A stretch of DNA of 40,266 nt from Gammaproteobacteria bacterium (GTDB taxonomy: Bacteria > Pseudomonadota > Gammaproteobacteria > JAKDMP01). Shown piece by piece: positions 1 through 8,307 of this stretch. The translations under genes and the position numbers were made by a program. The stretch lies in NCBI GenBank assembly GCA_030452225.1, contig JAKDMP010000003.1, positions 1-40,266 of the forward strand, in the 5' to 3' direction. Under the pieces are notes generated by a model. It had not been told where the DNA came from. It ran no database searches and worked only from the letters and a program-made list of their open reading frames with translations. The stretch's first letter is position 1. Each line of letters begins with the position of its first letter.

Positions 1-158
1 TGTCCTCGTTGCCGAGAATCGTGACCTTGCGTAATTTCGCATTGCATCCAACGGACAAATCCGGCTCGGGTGCCGAACTTTCCTTTACCGTCACGGCTGA
101 AACCTATCGTTATCGCAGCGATTTGAACGGCGGCGATTCAAAGGATGGGAAACAATGA
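1..158 (+). CDS. pilO: PilO C-terminus (partial), type IV pilus inner-membrane alignment protein
   Basis: Only the last 51 codons are present; the gene begins before the window. The frame opens at base 3 and ends in TGA at 156-158. The visible tail (…LPRIVTLRNFALHP…, then AELSFTVTAETYRY) has the alternating beta-strand character of the PilO ferredoxin-like C-terminal domain, which ends with a strand of the type LxxxxTxxTYRY. In the family, PilO pairs with PilN in the inner membrane and links the PilM ring to PilP and the PilQ secretin. The stop overlaps the pilP start as ATGA (155-158), which supports one operon pilMNOPQ. Identification rests on the short tail plus the certain pilP-pilQ context. 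Confidence 0.8.
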   Translation, partial: SSLPRIVTLRNFALHPTDKSGSGAELSFTVTAETYRYRSDLNGGDSKDGKQ

Positions 159-694
159 GATTGAACACGCTTCATCATTGCCGATTTGTGTTGGCGGGCG
201 CGTTGGCGCTGACCGGTTGCCTGGTTTTGTCGGGCTGCAGCGACGGCAACATGGATGAGCTGCACACCTGGGTTGCCCAGGTCAAGGCACGCCCCGGGCC
301 GCCGCTGAAACCGATCCCGACCATGCGGCCGTATCAGCCTTACACCTATCCCCAGACGGACTTGCGCTCACCTTTTGTCGAAGTCGCCCCCCAAAGGGTG
401 AGCAAGATACACCCCGATCTGGAGCGGCCAAAAGAGTATCTGGAACGCTTTCCCCTGGACGCGCTCAAGTTTGTCGGGGTCATCACCTTTGGCGGTACGA
501 GATATGCACTGATCCGGGACCCCGAAGGCGTGGTTCACCGCGTCAGCGCAGGGCATTATCTGGGCCAGAACAATGGACGAATCGAGACCATTCTGGGCGG
601 CAAGGTCGAACTTGTCGAAATTGTGCCCAATGGCACCGGCGGCTATATGCGGCGTCCAGCGTCGCTCAAGCTCGCCCAATCAAGCGGAGACTAG
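155..694 (+). CDS. pilP: PilP, type IV pilus inner-membrane lipoprotein
   Basis: This 179-residue protein has a lipoprotein signal peptide followed by the PilP pattern: a proline-rich disordered linker (about residues 45-75, with PPLKPIPTMRPYQPYTY) and a compact C-terminal beta domain (about 95-170, with FVGVI, YALIRDPEGVVHRVSAG and NGRIETI). In the family the lipid anchors PilP to the inner membrane, the linker binds PilN/PilO, and the beta domain docks on the N0 domain of PilQ. Two lipobox-like motifs are adjacent: LALTGC (Cys22) and LVLSGC (Cys28). The second is more likely used because the first would leave a short hydrophobic core. It overlaps pilO by 4 nt and is 1 nt upstream of pilQ. 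Confidence 0.95.
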   Translation: MRLNTLHHCRFVLAGALALTGCLVLSGCSDGNMDELHTWVAQVKARPGPPLKPIPTMRPYQPYTYPQTDLRSPFVEVAPQRVSKIHPDLERPKEYLERFPLDALKFVGVITFGGTRYALIRDPEGVVHRVSAGHYLGQNNGRIETILGGKVELVEIVPNGTGGYMRRPASLKLAQSSGD

Positions 695-695
695 T

Positions 696-2843
696 ATGAA
701 ACGCATCTTTCCAAGGCACGGTACGGCAATGCTTTGCGCCGCTGCGATGTTGATTGGCGGGAGTTTGTCCGGGGCATGGGCTGCGCCCTCCACCACGCGC
801 ACCCTGAATTCAATCCAGACGATTTCGCTTGGCGGCGGCAAGGTCGAAGTGGATCTCGAGCTGAGTGCTCCACCGCCCCAGCCAATCAGCTTCAGCGTCA
901 ACCAACCGGCCATGATCGTCCTGGACCTTCCCGGGACTGCCTCGGCTCTCGAAAAGTCAAGCCAGATCGTGAACGTCGGGGGCATCACGCGCATCGATAC
1001 CGCCTCGACGTCGGGCAAGACACGGGTTGTTATCCATCTGACCGATATGGTCGGCTACCAGACCGAAGCCAAAGGGGATCACATTTACCTCACACTGGGG
1101 GGCGCTACCCATCAAGTTGCCGCGGGCAAGGCCGGCGCGCAACAAACCTTTGGTCCGGTTTCGGGCGCCAGCCCCGGCGCCGCTCCACAGTCCGGCGCCA
1201 TTACGGACGTGACTTTCCATCGTACGCCCGGGGGCGCGGGGCGAATTGAAGTTACGCTCTCCGGCGCCTCGGTTGCGGGAAACGTCAAACGCGAAGGGGA
1301 TCGGGTCATCGTCACTTTTCCCGAGACGGATGTCCCGGCACGCCTGGTCGAGCGCCTGAACGTCACCGATTTTGCCACGCCGGTTACCGCGGTGACGACT
1401 CGAAATACGCAAGCGGGCGCGCGTGTGACAATTCAGACCAGCGAGCCGTTCGAACAACTTGCCTATCAGGCGAATAATACCTTTGCGGTCGTGTTGAAAC
1501 CGGATTCCGCGCAGCAAAAGGCCGCTGCGACGATTGCCGAAAAGCAGTACACGGGGGAAAAACTCACCCTGAACTTCCAGAGCATTCCGGTGCGCTCGGT
1601 ACTCCAGATTCTGGCCGAATTCACGGGCAAAAACATCGTGGTCTCCGGAAGCGTCAACGGCAACATCACTCTGCGGTTGCATGATGTTCCCTGGGACGAG
1701 GCGTTGGATATCATTTTGAAAACCCAGGGCTTGGCCATGCGCAAGGTGGGTGACGTGATCATGATTGCGCCGGCGGTCGAATTTGCCAGGCAGGAAAAAG
1801 CGCGCCTGCAGGCGCAGAGCCAAGTAAACAAACTCGTTCCGTTGCGTACCGCTTACCTGCAGGTCAATTACGCCAAGGCGGCCGATTTGGCGGCCCTGAT
1901 ACAGGCACAGAAGAACTCCCTTCTATCCGACCGGGGTACCGTGACTACCGACAAGCGCACCAATACCCTCATTGTGCGGGATACTCCCAGTCATATATCC
2001 CAAGTGCGCAAGCTGGTCAGTGTGTTGGACATTCCCGTACAACAGGTGCTCATCGAGTCGCGTATCGTCATCGCCCAGAACACCTATGAACGCGATCTTG
2101 GCGTTCGTTTCGGTGCGACGGGCGTGGCCGTCGGTGATAGCAGCACCATCGTAACCACCGGCAGCCTGGACGGCACGAGTACCATGCTCAATGGAAAAAC
2201 CGGGGGCGCGCCCGGCCCTTACCCGGTTCCCCCCGACCTGAACGATCGGCTCAATGTCAATCTGCCGGTAAGCCCTGCCGCGGGTCAATTCGCCATTTCC
2301 ATCCTCAATAGTGCGTTCCAGCTGGATCTGGAATTGTCCGCGATGCAGGCCGAGGGCAAGGGCAAGGTGGTTTCCAGCCCGCGGGTCATTACCGCCGATC
2401 AACAGACGGCAACCATCGAGCAGGGCGTGGAAATCCCGTACCAGAATGCCAGCTCCAGCGGCGCCACGGCGGTGCAATTCAAGAAAGCGGTGATGAGCCT
2501 CGAGGTGACGCCCCAAATTACACCGGACGAGCGCATTTTGATGGCCATAGAAGTGCACAAGGACAGCGTGGGCAAATTCGTGCCCACCGCCAACGGGGGC
2601 CAGGTCCCGAGCATCGACACCCGTACGGTCACCACGAGCGTGCTGGTCAACAATGGCGACACCGTGGTGTTGGGCGGAATTTATGAAATCGAGCAGTCGC
2701 ATTCCACCAACAAGGTTCCGATTCTTGGCGACATTCCGATTCTCGGCTATTTGTTCCGCAGCACCACGACGGTGAACAACAAGAAGGAATTGTTGATCTT
2801 CGTGACGCCGAAGATACTCTCTTCGGAATTGTCTCGACGTTGA
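696..2843 (+). CDS. pilQ: PilQ, type IV pilus outer-membrane secretin
   Basis: The reading frame is open from 573, but the start is placed at ATG 696, just after the pilP stop (692-694), because it gives a proper Sec signal peptide (MKRIFPRHG…LSGAWA-AP, cleavage near residue 29) and 715 residues. Domains in order: two AMIN-type beta domains (about 35-135 and 170-268), the STN/N0 domain (about 289-349, with LQILAEFTGKNIVVSG), an N1/KH-like domain (about 379-452, with RTNTLIVRDT), and the secretin barrel (about 545-710, with VVSSPRV, VNNGDTVVLGGIYE, KVPILGDIPILGYLF and ELLIFVTPKIL). PilQ multimers form the outer-membrane pore for pilus fibre passage and for DNA uptake; comEC lies in the same window. 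AMIN domains bind peptidoglycan in this family. Confidence 0.97.
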   Translation: MKRIFPRHGTAMLCAAAMLIGGSLSGAWAAPSTTRTLNSIQTISLGGGKVEVDLELSAPPPQPISFSVNQPAMIVLDLPGTASALEKSSQIVNVGGITRIDTASTSGKTRVVIHLTDMVGYQTEAKGDHIYLTLGGATHQVAAGKAGAQQTFGPVSGASPGAAPQSGAITDVTFHRTPGGAGRIEVTLSGASVAGNVKREGDRVIVTFPETDVPARLVERLNVTDFATPVTAVTTRNTQAGARVTIQTSEPFEQLAYQANNTFAVVLKPDSAQQKAAATIAEKQYTGEKLTLNFQSIPVRSVLQILAEFTGKNIVVSGSVNGNITLRLHDVPWDEALDIILKTQGLAMRKVGDVIMIAPAVEFARQEKARLQAQSQVNKLVPLRTAYLQVNYAKAADLAALIQAQKNSLLSDRGTVTTDKRTNTLIVRDTPSHISQVRKLVSVLDIPVQQVLIESRIVIAQNTYERDLGVRFGATGVAVGDSSTIVTTGSLDGTSTMLNGKTGGAPGPYPVPPDLNDRLNVNLPVSPAAGQFAISILNSAFQLDLELSAMQAEGKGKVVSSPRVITADQQTATIEQGVEIPYQNASSSGATAVQFKKAVMSLEVTPQITPDERILMAIEVHKDSVGKFVPTANGGQVPSIDTRTVTTSVLVNNGDTVVLGGIYEIEQSHSTNKVPILGDIPILGYLFRSTTTVNNKKELLIFVTPKILSSELSRR

Positions 2844-2879
2844 TGCAAGCGCGGAGCGGTCTTTGAAATGGAGAAGAGC

Positions 2880-4661
2880 ATGAAATGCAAATTCGGAGTC
2901 ATCGGTGCGCTGGGAATTTCGCTCCTGATTGCCGGTTGCGGTGGAGGTAGTCTGAACGGAGGCGATGAGCCGCCGCCCCCGATCGAGTCGGCAGTCCAGC
3001 TTGGCAGCGTCGTCGGCGGCGCGTTCCAGGCAGGGGTACTGGAAATAACTACTCCACAATTGTCGGCGGGCGGCTCGACGACCGTCTCGGCAGCGTTGCA
3101 ATACACCGATGGTACGCCGTACACGGGCTCCGCCACCATCACGTTTACTTCTTCCTGCTACCAGAACGGACTGGCAACTTTTACGGTCGACGGCGAGGCA
3201 ACCAACGCTGTGACCACGGCCACCGGACAGGCAAATATTACTTATTCGGCCAAAGGTTGCAGCGGGTCGGATACGATCACCGCGACGACCAGCATTGACG
3301 CCGACACCCTGACCGCCACCGGCGTTGTCACGGTGGCGCCGGCCAGCGTGGGATTCATCCAGTTCGTTTCCGCCACCCCCGATATCATCTCCTTGAATGG
3401 CACCGGGGGGCCGCAGACCTCGACGGTGATTTTCCAGGTCACAAACTCTTCCGGCGGACCCGTACCCGGAGCCAGAGTGGAGTTTTCACTCGACACAACG
3501 GTCGGCGGCATTACCCTGGCGCCCTCGAGCGCCACCACGGGCAACAACGGCCAGGCGCAAACGATTGTAAGGGCGGGAACGCAGCACACCACCGTGCGCG
3601 TGACGGCCACCGTCCACACCGACGACGGCAGAACCATCTCCACCCAGTCGCCGGGGATCGTCATCAGCACCGGTATTCCGACGCAGAAGCATTTCTCGCT
3701 TTCCCTCTCGAAGCATAATCTGGAAGGCTTCAATACCGACGGCCTGACCTCGAGCGTGCAGGTCATTCTTTCCGATCGGTTCGGCAATCCGGTTCCGGAT
3801 GGCACCCAGATCGCATTTACCACCAATGGCGGGCAGATCGGTCCATCGTGTACTACCCTTGGCGGTAGTTGCTCGGTACCTTGGACGAGCGCCAATCCAC
3901 GCCCCTCAAACGGCCCTCTGTCCGTCATCGGGCATGCGACGATTCTTGCCTATGCCACCGGCGAGGAGAGTTTTACCGACGTCAACGGCGACGGCATCTT
4001 CAACGTCGCGAACGGAGTAGCGGATACGTTCAGTCTGGTCCCGAATCCGGGGGCGCCGAACAATCCCGGCGACAATTTCTACGGCATGCCGACGGCGGAC
4101 GAAATTGGAGAGGTGTACCTGGACCAGAATCAGAACGGGGCATACGATCTGGGGGAATTCTTCTTCGACTTCAACCATGACAGCGTGCGCAACAACCCCG
4201 GCTGGGAGCTGGCCGCCAAGGGCGCTCGTCAATATCACGGTTACGGTTGCGAGGGGCCGGTCCCGGTCCCGGATCCGAACAACCCGGGTGCAACGATCCC
4301 GGTCCAATGCGGAACCTCGACGGTGGGCGTGGGGCTGGAGGATTGCATCGTAATGACGACTTCGGCCGTCGTTATCAGCGGGCCGGGCAACCTCAATCCC
4401 GGCCAGAGCGTCACGTATTCCGTGTCGGATTTGAACGGCAACGTACCGCCGGCGGGCATGCAGTTTACCATCCTTGCCAATGGCGCCGACGCGAGCGTCC
4501 TGCAGGAGGAGGTGCCCGATATCGGGGGTTGCCCCATACCGCCCGCCGCCTACACGATCAATGTCACCGTTTCCGCTACGTCCCAGCCGGGAAGCTTTCG
4601 AATCCAGGCCGTATCCCCCCAAGGGCTCGTGAGTTACAGCAACGCGATCACCGTGAACTGA
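2880..4661 (+). CDS. Multi-domain Ig-like (invasin/Big-type) lipoprotein with EF-hand-like loops
   Basis: I do not recognise this as a named pilus gene. ATG 2880 is chosen over ATG 2868 because GGAG at 2870-2873 sits 6 nt upstream; the protein is 593 residues. It starts with a lipoprotein signal (SLLIAGC, Cys20), then a Gly/Pro-rich tether. Several Ig-like beta domains follow, with bacterial Ig phrases such as LSAGGSTTVSA, DGTPYTGSATITF, PVPGARVEFSL, NNGQAQTIVRAG, DRFGNPVPDGTQIAF and NPGQSVTYSV. Between the third and last Ig domains, residues 367-438 carry three Asp/Asn loops of EF-hand or dockerin type: DVNGDGIFN (367), DQNQNGAYDLGE (415) and DFNHDSVRN (430). Several cysteines suggest disulfides outside the cytoplasm. 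It is 36 nt after pilQ and runs in the same direction, so it is probably co-transcribed. A calcium-dependent adhesin or pilus accessory role is an inference from position and motifs. Confidence 0.8.
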   Translation: MKCKFGVIGALGISLLIAGCGGGSLNGGDEPPPPIESAVQLGSVVGGAFQAGVLEITTPQLSAGGSTTVSAALQYTDGTPYTGSATITFTSSCYQNGLATFTVDGEATNAVTTATGQANITYSAKGCSGSDTITATTSIDADTLTATGVVTVAPASVGFIQFVSATPDIISLNGTGGPQTSTVIFQVTNSSGGPVPGARVEFSLDTTVGGITLAPSSATTGNNGQAQTIVRAGTQHTTVRVTATVHTDDGRTISTQSPGIVISTGIPTQKHFSLSLSKHNLEGFNTDGLTSSVQVILSDRFGNPVPDGTQIAFTTNGGQIGPSCTTLGGSCSVPWTSANPRPSNGPLSVIGHATILAYATGEESFTDVNGDGIFNVANGVADTFSLVPNPGAPNNPGDNFYGMPTADEIGEVYLDQNQNGAYDLGEFFFDFNHDSVRNNPGWELAAKGARQYHGYGCEGPVPVPDPNNPGATIPVQCGTSTVGVGLEDCIVMTTSAVVISGPGNLNPGQSVTYSVSDLNGNVPPAGMQFTILANGADASVLQEEVPDIGGCPIPPAAYTINVTVSATSQPGSFRIQAVSPQGLVSYSNAITVN

Positions 4662-4683
4662 TACCTGCCGCTTGCGTGATCGC

Positions 4684-5241
4684 ATGGCGGATGCATCCAT
4701 CTCCACGGCCCGGCGCCATGCGGGCAAGCGCTTGGCCCTTGTCGGTCTGCCGGGCAGCGGCAAGACGACGGTCGGGCGGCTGCTTGCCCACAGGCTGGGC
4801 TTCGGGTTTTGCGATTGCGATGCCAGGTTCGAGACGGATACGGGTTGGACCATCGGCGCATGGGTTGCCGAAAACGGCTGGCCGGCTTTCCGTGCCCGCG
4901 AAAGCGATCTCCTGCTCGCCGTGTTGAAGCGCGACCAATGTGTAATCGCCACCGGAGGCGGCGTGGTGGAATACGAGAAGAACCGCTCGGCGCTGGCCGG
5001 GCGTTCCAGGGTGGTTTGGCTCGACGCGCCGATCGCCGTACTGCAGTCGCGGCTTTCCTCGGCGCCGGCCCGACCGCTTTTGGGAGGCAAGCCGAATCGG
5101 CTCCTGGCCGATCTCGCGCGGCAGCGTGAGCCGCTGTACCGGGAAATTGCCGATTTTGTCGTCGCGGCCGGCAGTGAGGGCCCCGAGGGCGTTGTGGACC
5201 GCGTCGTCCATGGTCTCAACCTGTCCCGTGACCGGGCATGA
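4684..5241 (+). CDS. aroK: Shikimate kinase
   Basis: AroK phosphorylates shikimate at the 3-hydroxyl with ATP, the fifth step of the chorismate pathway, in the cytoplasm. Visible motifs are the P-loop GLPGSGKT near the N-terminus, the substrate-binding CDCDARFE segment (DxD), FRARES (Arg for shikimate), the IATGGGVV glycine loop, and the LID arginine in ARPLLGG. The start is set at ATG 4684 (185 residues, near the family's usual 170-190); an in-frame TTG at 4672 is an alternative, and neither has a strong Shine-Dalgarno. It overlaps aroB by ATGA and follows the pilus operon, the pil-aroK-aroB order common in gammaproteobacteria, here with the Ig lipoprotein inserted. Confidence 0.95.
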   Translation: MADASISTARRHAGKRLALVGLPGSGKTTVGRLLAHRLGFGFCDCDARFETDTGWTIGAWVAENGWPAFRARESDLLLAVLKRDQCVIATGGGVVEYEKNRSALAGRSRVVWLDAPIAVLQSRLSSAPARPLLGGKPNRLLADLARQREPLYREIADFVVAAGSEGPEGVVDRVVHGLNLSRDRA

Positions 5242-6332
5242 GCGGTTTCGAGTTGGCAGTCGAGGGAATCGATTACCCGGTATGGGTCGGCGCACGTGAA
5301 GAGATCGATGACAGGTTGAATCGGCTGATTGCGGGCCGGGACCTTCTGGTGGTGACCGACGGCAACGTCGCCTCCGTTCATCTGGAATCGTTTCGGGCCT
5401 CGTTTGCGTCCGCTGCACGCCTGGAGACGCTCGTGCTGCCTCCCGGAGAAAGTGAAAAGACCCTGGCCGGGTTCGAGCGGATCATCGCCGCGCTGGTCGC
5501 CGGCAGATTTCACCGCGACGCCGTGGTGGTGGCGCTGGGCGGCGGCGTGGTGGGAGACACGGCAGGTTTTGCCGCCGCCTGTTATCAGCGCGGGGTGGAC
5601 TGGATTGCCGTGCCGACGACCTTGCTTGCGCAGGTGGACGCTGCGCTTGGCGGCAAGACCGCCGTCAACCATCCGGCAGGCAAAAACCTCGTGGGCGCCT
5701 TCCACGATCCGGTGGCGGTATGGATCGACCCCGCGACACTGGCCAGCTTGCCGCCACGCGAACTCCGCGCCGGCTTCGGTGAAGTGGTCAAATACGGACT
5801 GGGTTTCGATGCCGGTTTTTTTGCGTGGCTGGAAGATCATGCCGAAGCGCTGGGCATGGGCGAGCAGGCCGGGTTCGCCGCGGTGGTTGAGCATTGCGCG
5901 CGCATCAAGCTCAAAATCGTGGCGGCGGATCGCACCGAACACAGCGAACAGGGCGGGCGTGTATTGCTCAATCTCGGTCATACCCTGGGACATGCGCTGG
6001 AAACCGCACTGGGCCACGGCTATTGGTTGCACGGCGAGGCGGTGGCCGTCGGGCTTGTGGTTGCTGCGGAACTTTCCCGCGCCCGCCGCAGGATTGACCC
6101 CGATTTGCCGACACGGCTTCGCCGCTTGTTGCACGCGCTGCATTTGCCCGCGGCAATTCCTGATGCGCTCGAAACGGAGTCGCTCATGCAGGGCCTTGCG
6201 CTCGACAAGAAGATCGCAGGGGGCAGGCTGCGCTTTGTCGGGCTGGAAGCACCGGGGCGTGCAGTGGCCTGGAACGATGTGGCCGCGGATGAGCTCGAGC
6301 AGGCCATCGATGCCGCCCGTACCCGCCCATGA
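5238..6332 (+). CDS. aroB: 3-dehydroquinate synthase
   Basis: AroB converts DAHP to 3-dehydroquinate with NAD+ and a divalent metal, the second step of the shikimate pathway. Its 364 residues match the usual length. Recognisable family segments are LPPGESEKT, the NAD-binding ALGGGVVGDTAGFAA, VPTTLLAQVDAALGGKTAVNH, and the metal ligand regions GFGEVVKYG (Glu), NLGHTLGHALE (His) and GYWLHGEAVAVG (His). The ATG lies inside the aroK stop (ATGA), so the two are translationally coupled. The damX and dam genes that often follow aroB in enterics are absent; pyrF follows after a 182-nt gap. Confidence 0.97.
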   Translation: MSGFELAVEGIDYPVWVGAREEIDDRLNRLIAGRDLLVVTDGNVASVHLESFRASFASAARLETLVLPPGESEKTLAGFERIIAALVAGRFHRDAVVVALGGGVVGDTAGFAAACYQRGVDWIAVPTTLLAQVDAALGGKTAVNHPAGKNLVGAFHDPVAVWIDPATLASLPPRELRAGFGEVVKYGLGFDAGFFAWLEDHAEALGMGEQAGFAAVVEHCARIKLKIVAADRTEHSEQGGRVLLNLGHTLGHALETALGHGYWLHGEAVAVGLVVAAELSRARRRIDPDLPTRLRRLLHALHLPAAIPDALETESLMQGLALDKKIAGGRLRFVGLEAPGRAVAWNDVAADELEQAIDAARTRP

Positions 6333-6369
6333 AGGCGTGCAGCGGGCGCCTGACTGGATTGATCCCATA

Positions 6370-6431
6370 GGGCACACAGAACGCAGAGCTTGCCGAGTGC
6401 GAGTATTCGCCTCCGTGCGTTCTGCGTACCC
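6370..6431. repeat. Imperfect inverted repeat in the aroB-pyrF gap
   Basis: The arms 6370-6385 and 6416-6431 pair at 14 of 16 positions around a 30-nt loop, with a 9-bp perfect core (CAGAACGCA against TGCGTTCTG). No T-run follows, so a classical Rho-independent terminator is unlikely. It may be an mRNA 3'-end stabiliser or a dispersed palindromic repeat copy. It lies 37 nt after the aroB stop. Confidence 0.5.
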
Positions 6432-6481
6432 GCCGGTGAACCATGAGCGGATACAGGTTCAAGGTTCTTCCGTCATTGCCT

Positions 6482-6487
6482 TACAAT
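6482..6487 (+). promoter_or_regulatory. Candidate -10 box (TACAAT) upstream of pyrF
   Basis: TACAAT matches the sigma-70 -10 consensus at five of six positions and lies 27 nt before the pyrF ATG. The best upstream hexamer (TTCAAG, 18 nt away) is a poor -35. This is a weak call. Confidence 0.3.
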
Positions 6488-6514
6488 TTGCAGTGCTGGT
6501 TCGGGAATTTAGCC

Positions 6515-7222
6515 ATGACGACGACAGTCGATGCGCGTGAAAGACTGATTTTTGCGCTCGATGTGCCCACGATCGAGGAAGCCGAGGCTCTGGTCGGTCG
6601 GCTGGGTGATGCCGTCGTGTTCTACAAAATCGGGTTGGAGTTGTTCACGGCGGGAGACGCCGCGGGTTTCGTGCGTCTCCTCAAGCAGGCGGGCAAAAAG
6701 GTGTTTGTCGATCTCAAGCTGTTTGATGTGCCGGCAACGGTGGGGCGTGCGGTGGCGCGGCTGGCCGAACTCGAGGTGGATTTTTTGAGCGTGCACGGCA
6801 ACCAGGCGATGATGGAAGCCGCCGCCGCAGCCAGGGGATCGAGCAGGGTGCTGGCGGTGACGGCGCTTACCAGCCTCGACGAGGGCGATATGCGCGATCT
6901 GGGGTTCCCGTGCGAAATTCTCGAACTGGTGGCCTCGCGTGCGCGCCGCGCCATGGAAGCAGGGCTCGACGGAGTCATTGCTTCCGCGCGCGAGGCCGCC
7001 ATGCTGCGCGCCGAATTGGGCTCGCGGCTGATGGTGGTCACGCCCGGCATCCGGCCCGTCGCCAACCGCGAGGAGGACGATCAAAAGCGCGTCATGACGC
7101 CCGCCGAAGCCATTCGGGCGGGTGCGGATCACCTCGTCGTCGGCCGGCCGATCCGCGACGCGGCCGACCCGTCTGCCGCCGCCGAGGCCATCGTGGCCGA
7201 AATAGCGGCCGCATTGTCTTGA
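6515..7222 (+). CDS. pyrF: Orotidine 5'-phosphate decarboxylase
   Basis: PyrF decarboxylates OMP to UMP, the last step of de novo pyrimidine synthesis. The frame is open from 6443, but ATG 6515 gives the standard N-terminus (RERLIFALDVPTIEEA) and 235 residues, the family length. The catalytic signature VFVDLKLFDVPATVG holds Asp66, Lys68 and Asp71, the charged Asp-Lys-Asp network of the active site. The phosphate-binding end reads VTPGIRP and then VVGRPIRDAADP. Its stop overlaps the hemE TTG start by 4 nt, so both are probably on one transcript although they belong to different pathways. Confidence 0.95.
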   Translation: MTTTVDARERLIFALDVPTIEEAEALVGRLGDAVVFYKIGLELFTAGDAAGFVRLLKQAGKKVFVDLKLFDVPATVGRAVARLAELEVDFLSVHGNQAMMEAAAAARGSSRVLAVTALTSLDEGDMRDLGFPCEILELVASRARRAMEAGLDGVIASAREAAMLRAELGSRLMVVTPGIRPVANREEDDQKRVMTPAEAIRAGADHLVVGRPIRDAADPSAAAEAIVAEIAAALS

Positions 7223-8268
7223 GTTCGCGCCACGACTTCATTCGCGCGCTCAGGCGCGAGCCGGTCACGCGCCGCCCCGTGTGGTTGATGCGCCAGGCGG
7301 GGCGCTACTTGCCGGAATACCGGGCGCTACGCCAGCACGCCGGCGGTTTTCTCGACCTGCTGAAAAATCCCGACAACGCCTGCGAAGTGACCCTTCAGCC
7401 GGTGCGCCGCTTCGATCTCGATGCGGCGATCCTGTTCGCGGACATCCTCACCATTCCCGATGCGATGGGGCTCGGCCTCGAATTCGTGGCCGGCCGTGGA
7501 CCGCTGTTCAGGCGCTCCATTTCCCGCCTGACCGAGGCGCGTGCTCTGCCCGTCCCCGACCCGCAGACCGATCTGGCCTATGTGCTGGATACGGTGAAAA
7601 TCGTGACGCAGGAACTCGATGGTCGCCTGCCGCTGATCGGTTTTGCCGGCGGCCCCTGGACGCTCGCCGCCTACATGCTCGAGGGGGGCGGTGGGGCGCG
7701 CGAATTCCCCCGTGCCCGCGCAGTGGTCAATGCGCAGCCGGAATTGGTCGAGGTTCTTGCGGCGAAACTGGTACCGGCAACGATCGCTTATCTCCTCGCC
7801 CAGGCGCGGGCCGGGGCCGAGGCCCTCATGCTGTTCGAAAGCTGGGCCGGGCTGCTCGCGCCGGAGGGTTTCCGTCGCCATGTTCTGGCGCCGCTCGAGG
7901 AGATTGTGACCGTCGTCAAGGCGGACCCCGCTGCGCAGGACAAACCCATGATTCTCTTCGCGAAGGGCGCGGGCCAGCATGCCGCGGCGCTCGGCGGGCT
8001 CGGCGCAGAAGCTTTGGGCGTGGATTGGACCGTGAGCCTTGCAGACGTTCGCCGCGCGACCAACAACCATGTGGCGTTGCAGGGCAATCTCGATCCTGCG
8101 GCCCTGCTTGCGCCGGAAGATGCCTTGCGTGCCGCCGTGCGAGCCGTAATTGCGGACTTCGGTCCGGGACCCGGCCATGTGTTCAATCTCGGCCATGGCG
8201 TGACGCCCGATGTCGATCCGGAGAGGGTCGGGGCGTTGGTCGATGAAGTGCATGGTGCGCCGGTCTGA
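7219..8268 (+). CDS. hemE: Uroporphyrinogen decarboxylase
   Basis: HemE removes four carboxylates from uroporphyrinogen III to make coproporphyrinogen III in heme synthesis. The start is TTG 7219 (TTGA overlap with the pyrF stop), which gives MSSRHDFIRALRREPV and 349 residues, matching the family N-terminus and length; no ATG or GTG fits. Signatures present are PVWLMRQAGRYLPEYR, the substrate-binding ILFADILTIPDAMG with its conserved Asp, GFAGGPWTLAAYM, and the C-terminal FNLGHGVTPDVDPE. A TTG start coupled to the upstream stop suggests translation depends on ribosomes leaving pyrF. Confidence 0.95.
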   Translation: MSSRHDFIRALRREPVTRRPVWLMRQAGRYLPEYRALRQHAGGFLDLLKNPDNACEVTLQPVRRFDLDAAILFADILTIPDAMGLGLEFVAGRGPLFRRSISRLTEARALPVPDPQTDLAYVLDTVKIVTQELDGRLPLIGFAGGPWTLAAYMLEGGGGAREFPRARAVVNAQPELVEVLAAKLVPATIAYLLAQARAGAEALMLFESWAGLLAPEGFRRHVLAPLEEIVTVVKADPAAQDKPMILFAKGAGQHAAALGGLGAEALGVDWTVSLADVRRATNNHVALQGNLDPAALLAPEDALRAAVRAVIADFGPGPGHVFNLGHGVTPDVDPERVGALVDEVHGAPV

Positions 8269-8271
8269 CCC

Positions 8272-8277
8272 TATAAT
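8272..8277 (+). promoter_or_regulatory. Candidate -10 box (TATAAT) for the SDR-GH15 pair
   Basis: A perfect TATAAT follows the hemE stop and lies 30 nt before the SDR start codon. No good -35 hexamer is found 16-18 nt upstream, so an activator or chance match is possible. Confidence 0.4.
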
Positions 8278-8307
8278 CGGGCTCGTACTTATTGAACAGG
8301 GAACCTC

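Noticed and set aside
573-695. Upstream extension of the pilQ frame to 573
   Set aside because: It overlaps pilP and would place 41 non-family residues before the signal peptide.
3906-6377. Long minus-strand open frame (823 codons) opposite the Ig lipoprotein, aroK and aroB
   Set aside because: It is antisense to well-identified genes, has no recognisable domain, and arises from GC-rich codon bias.
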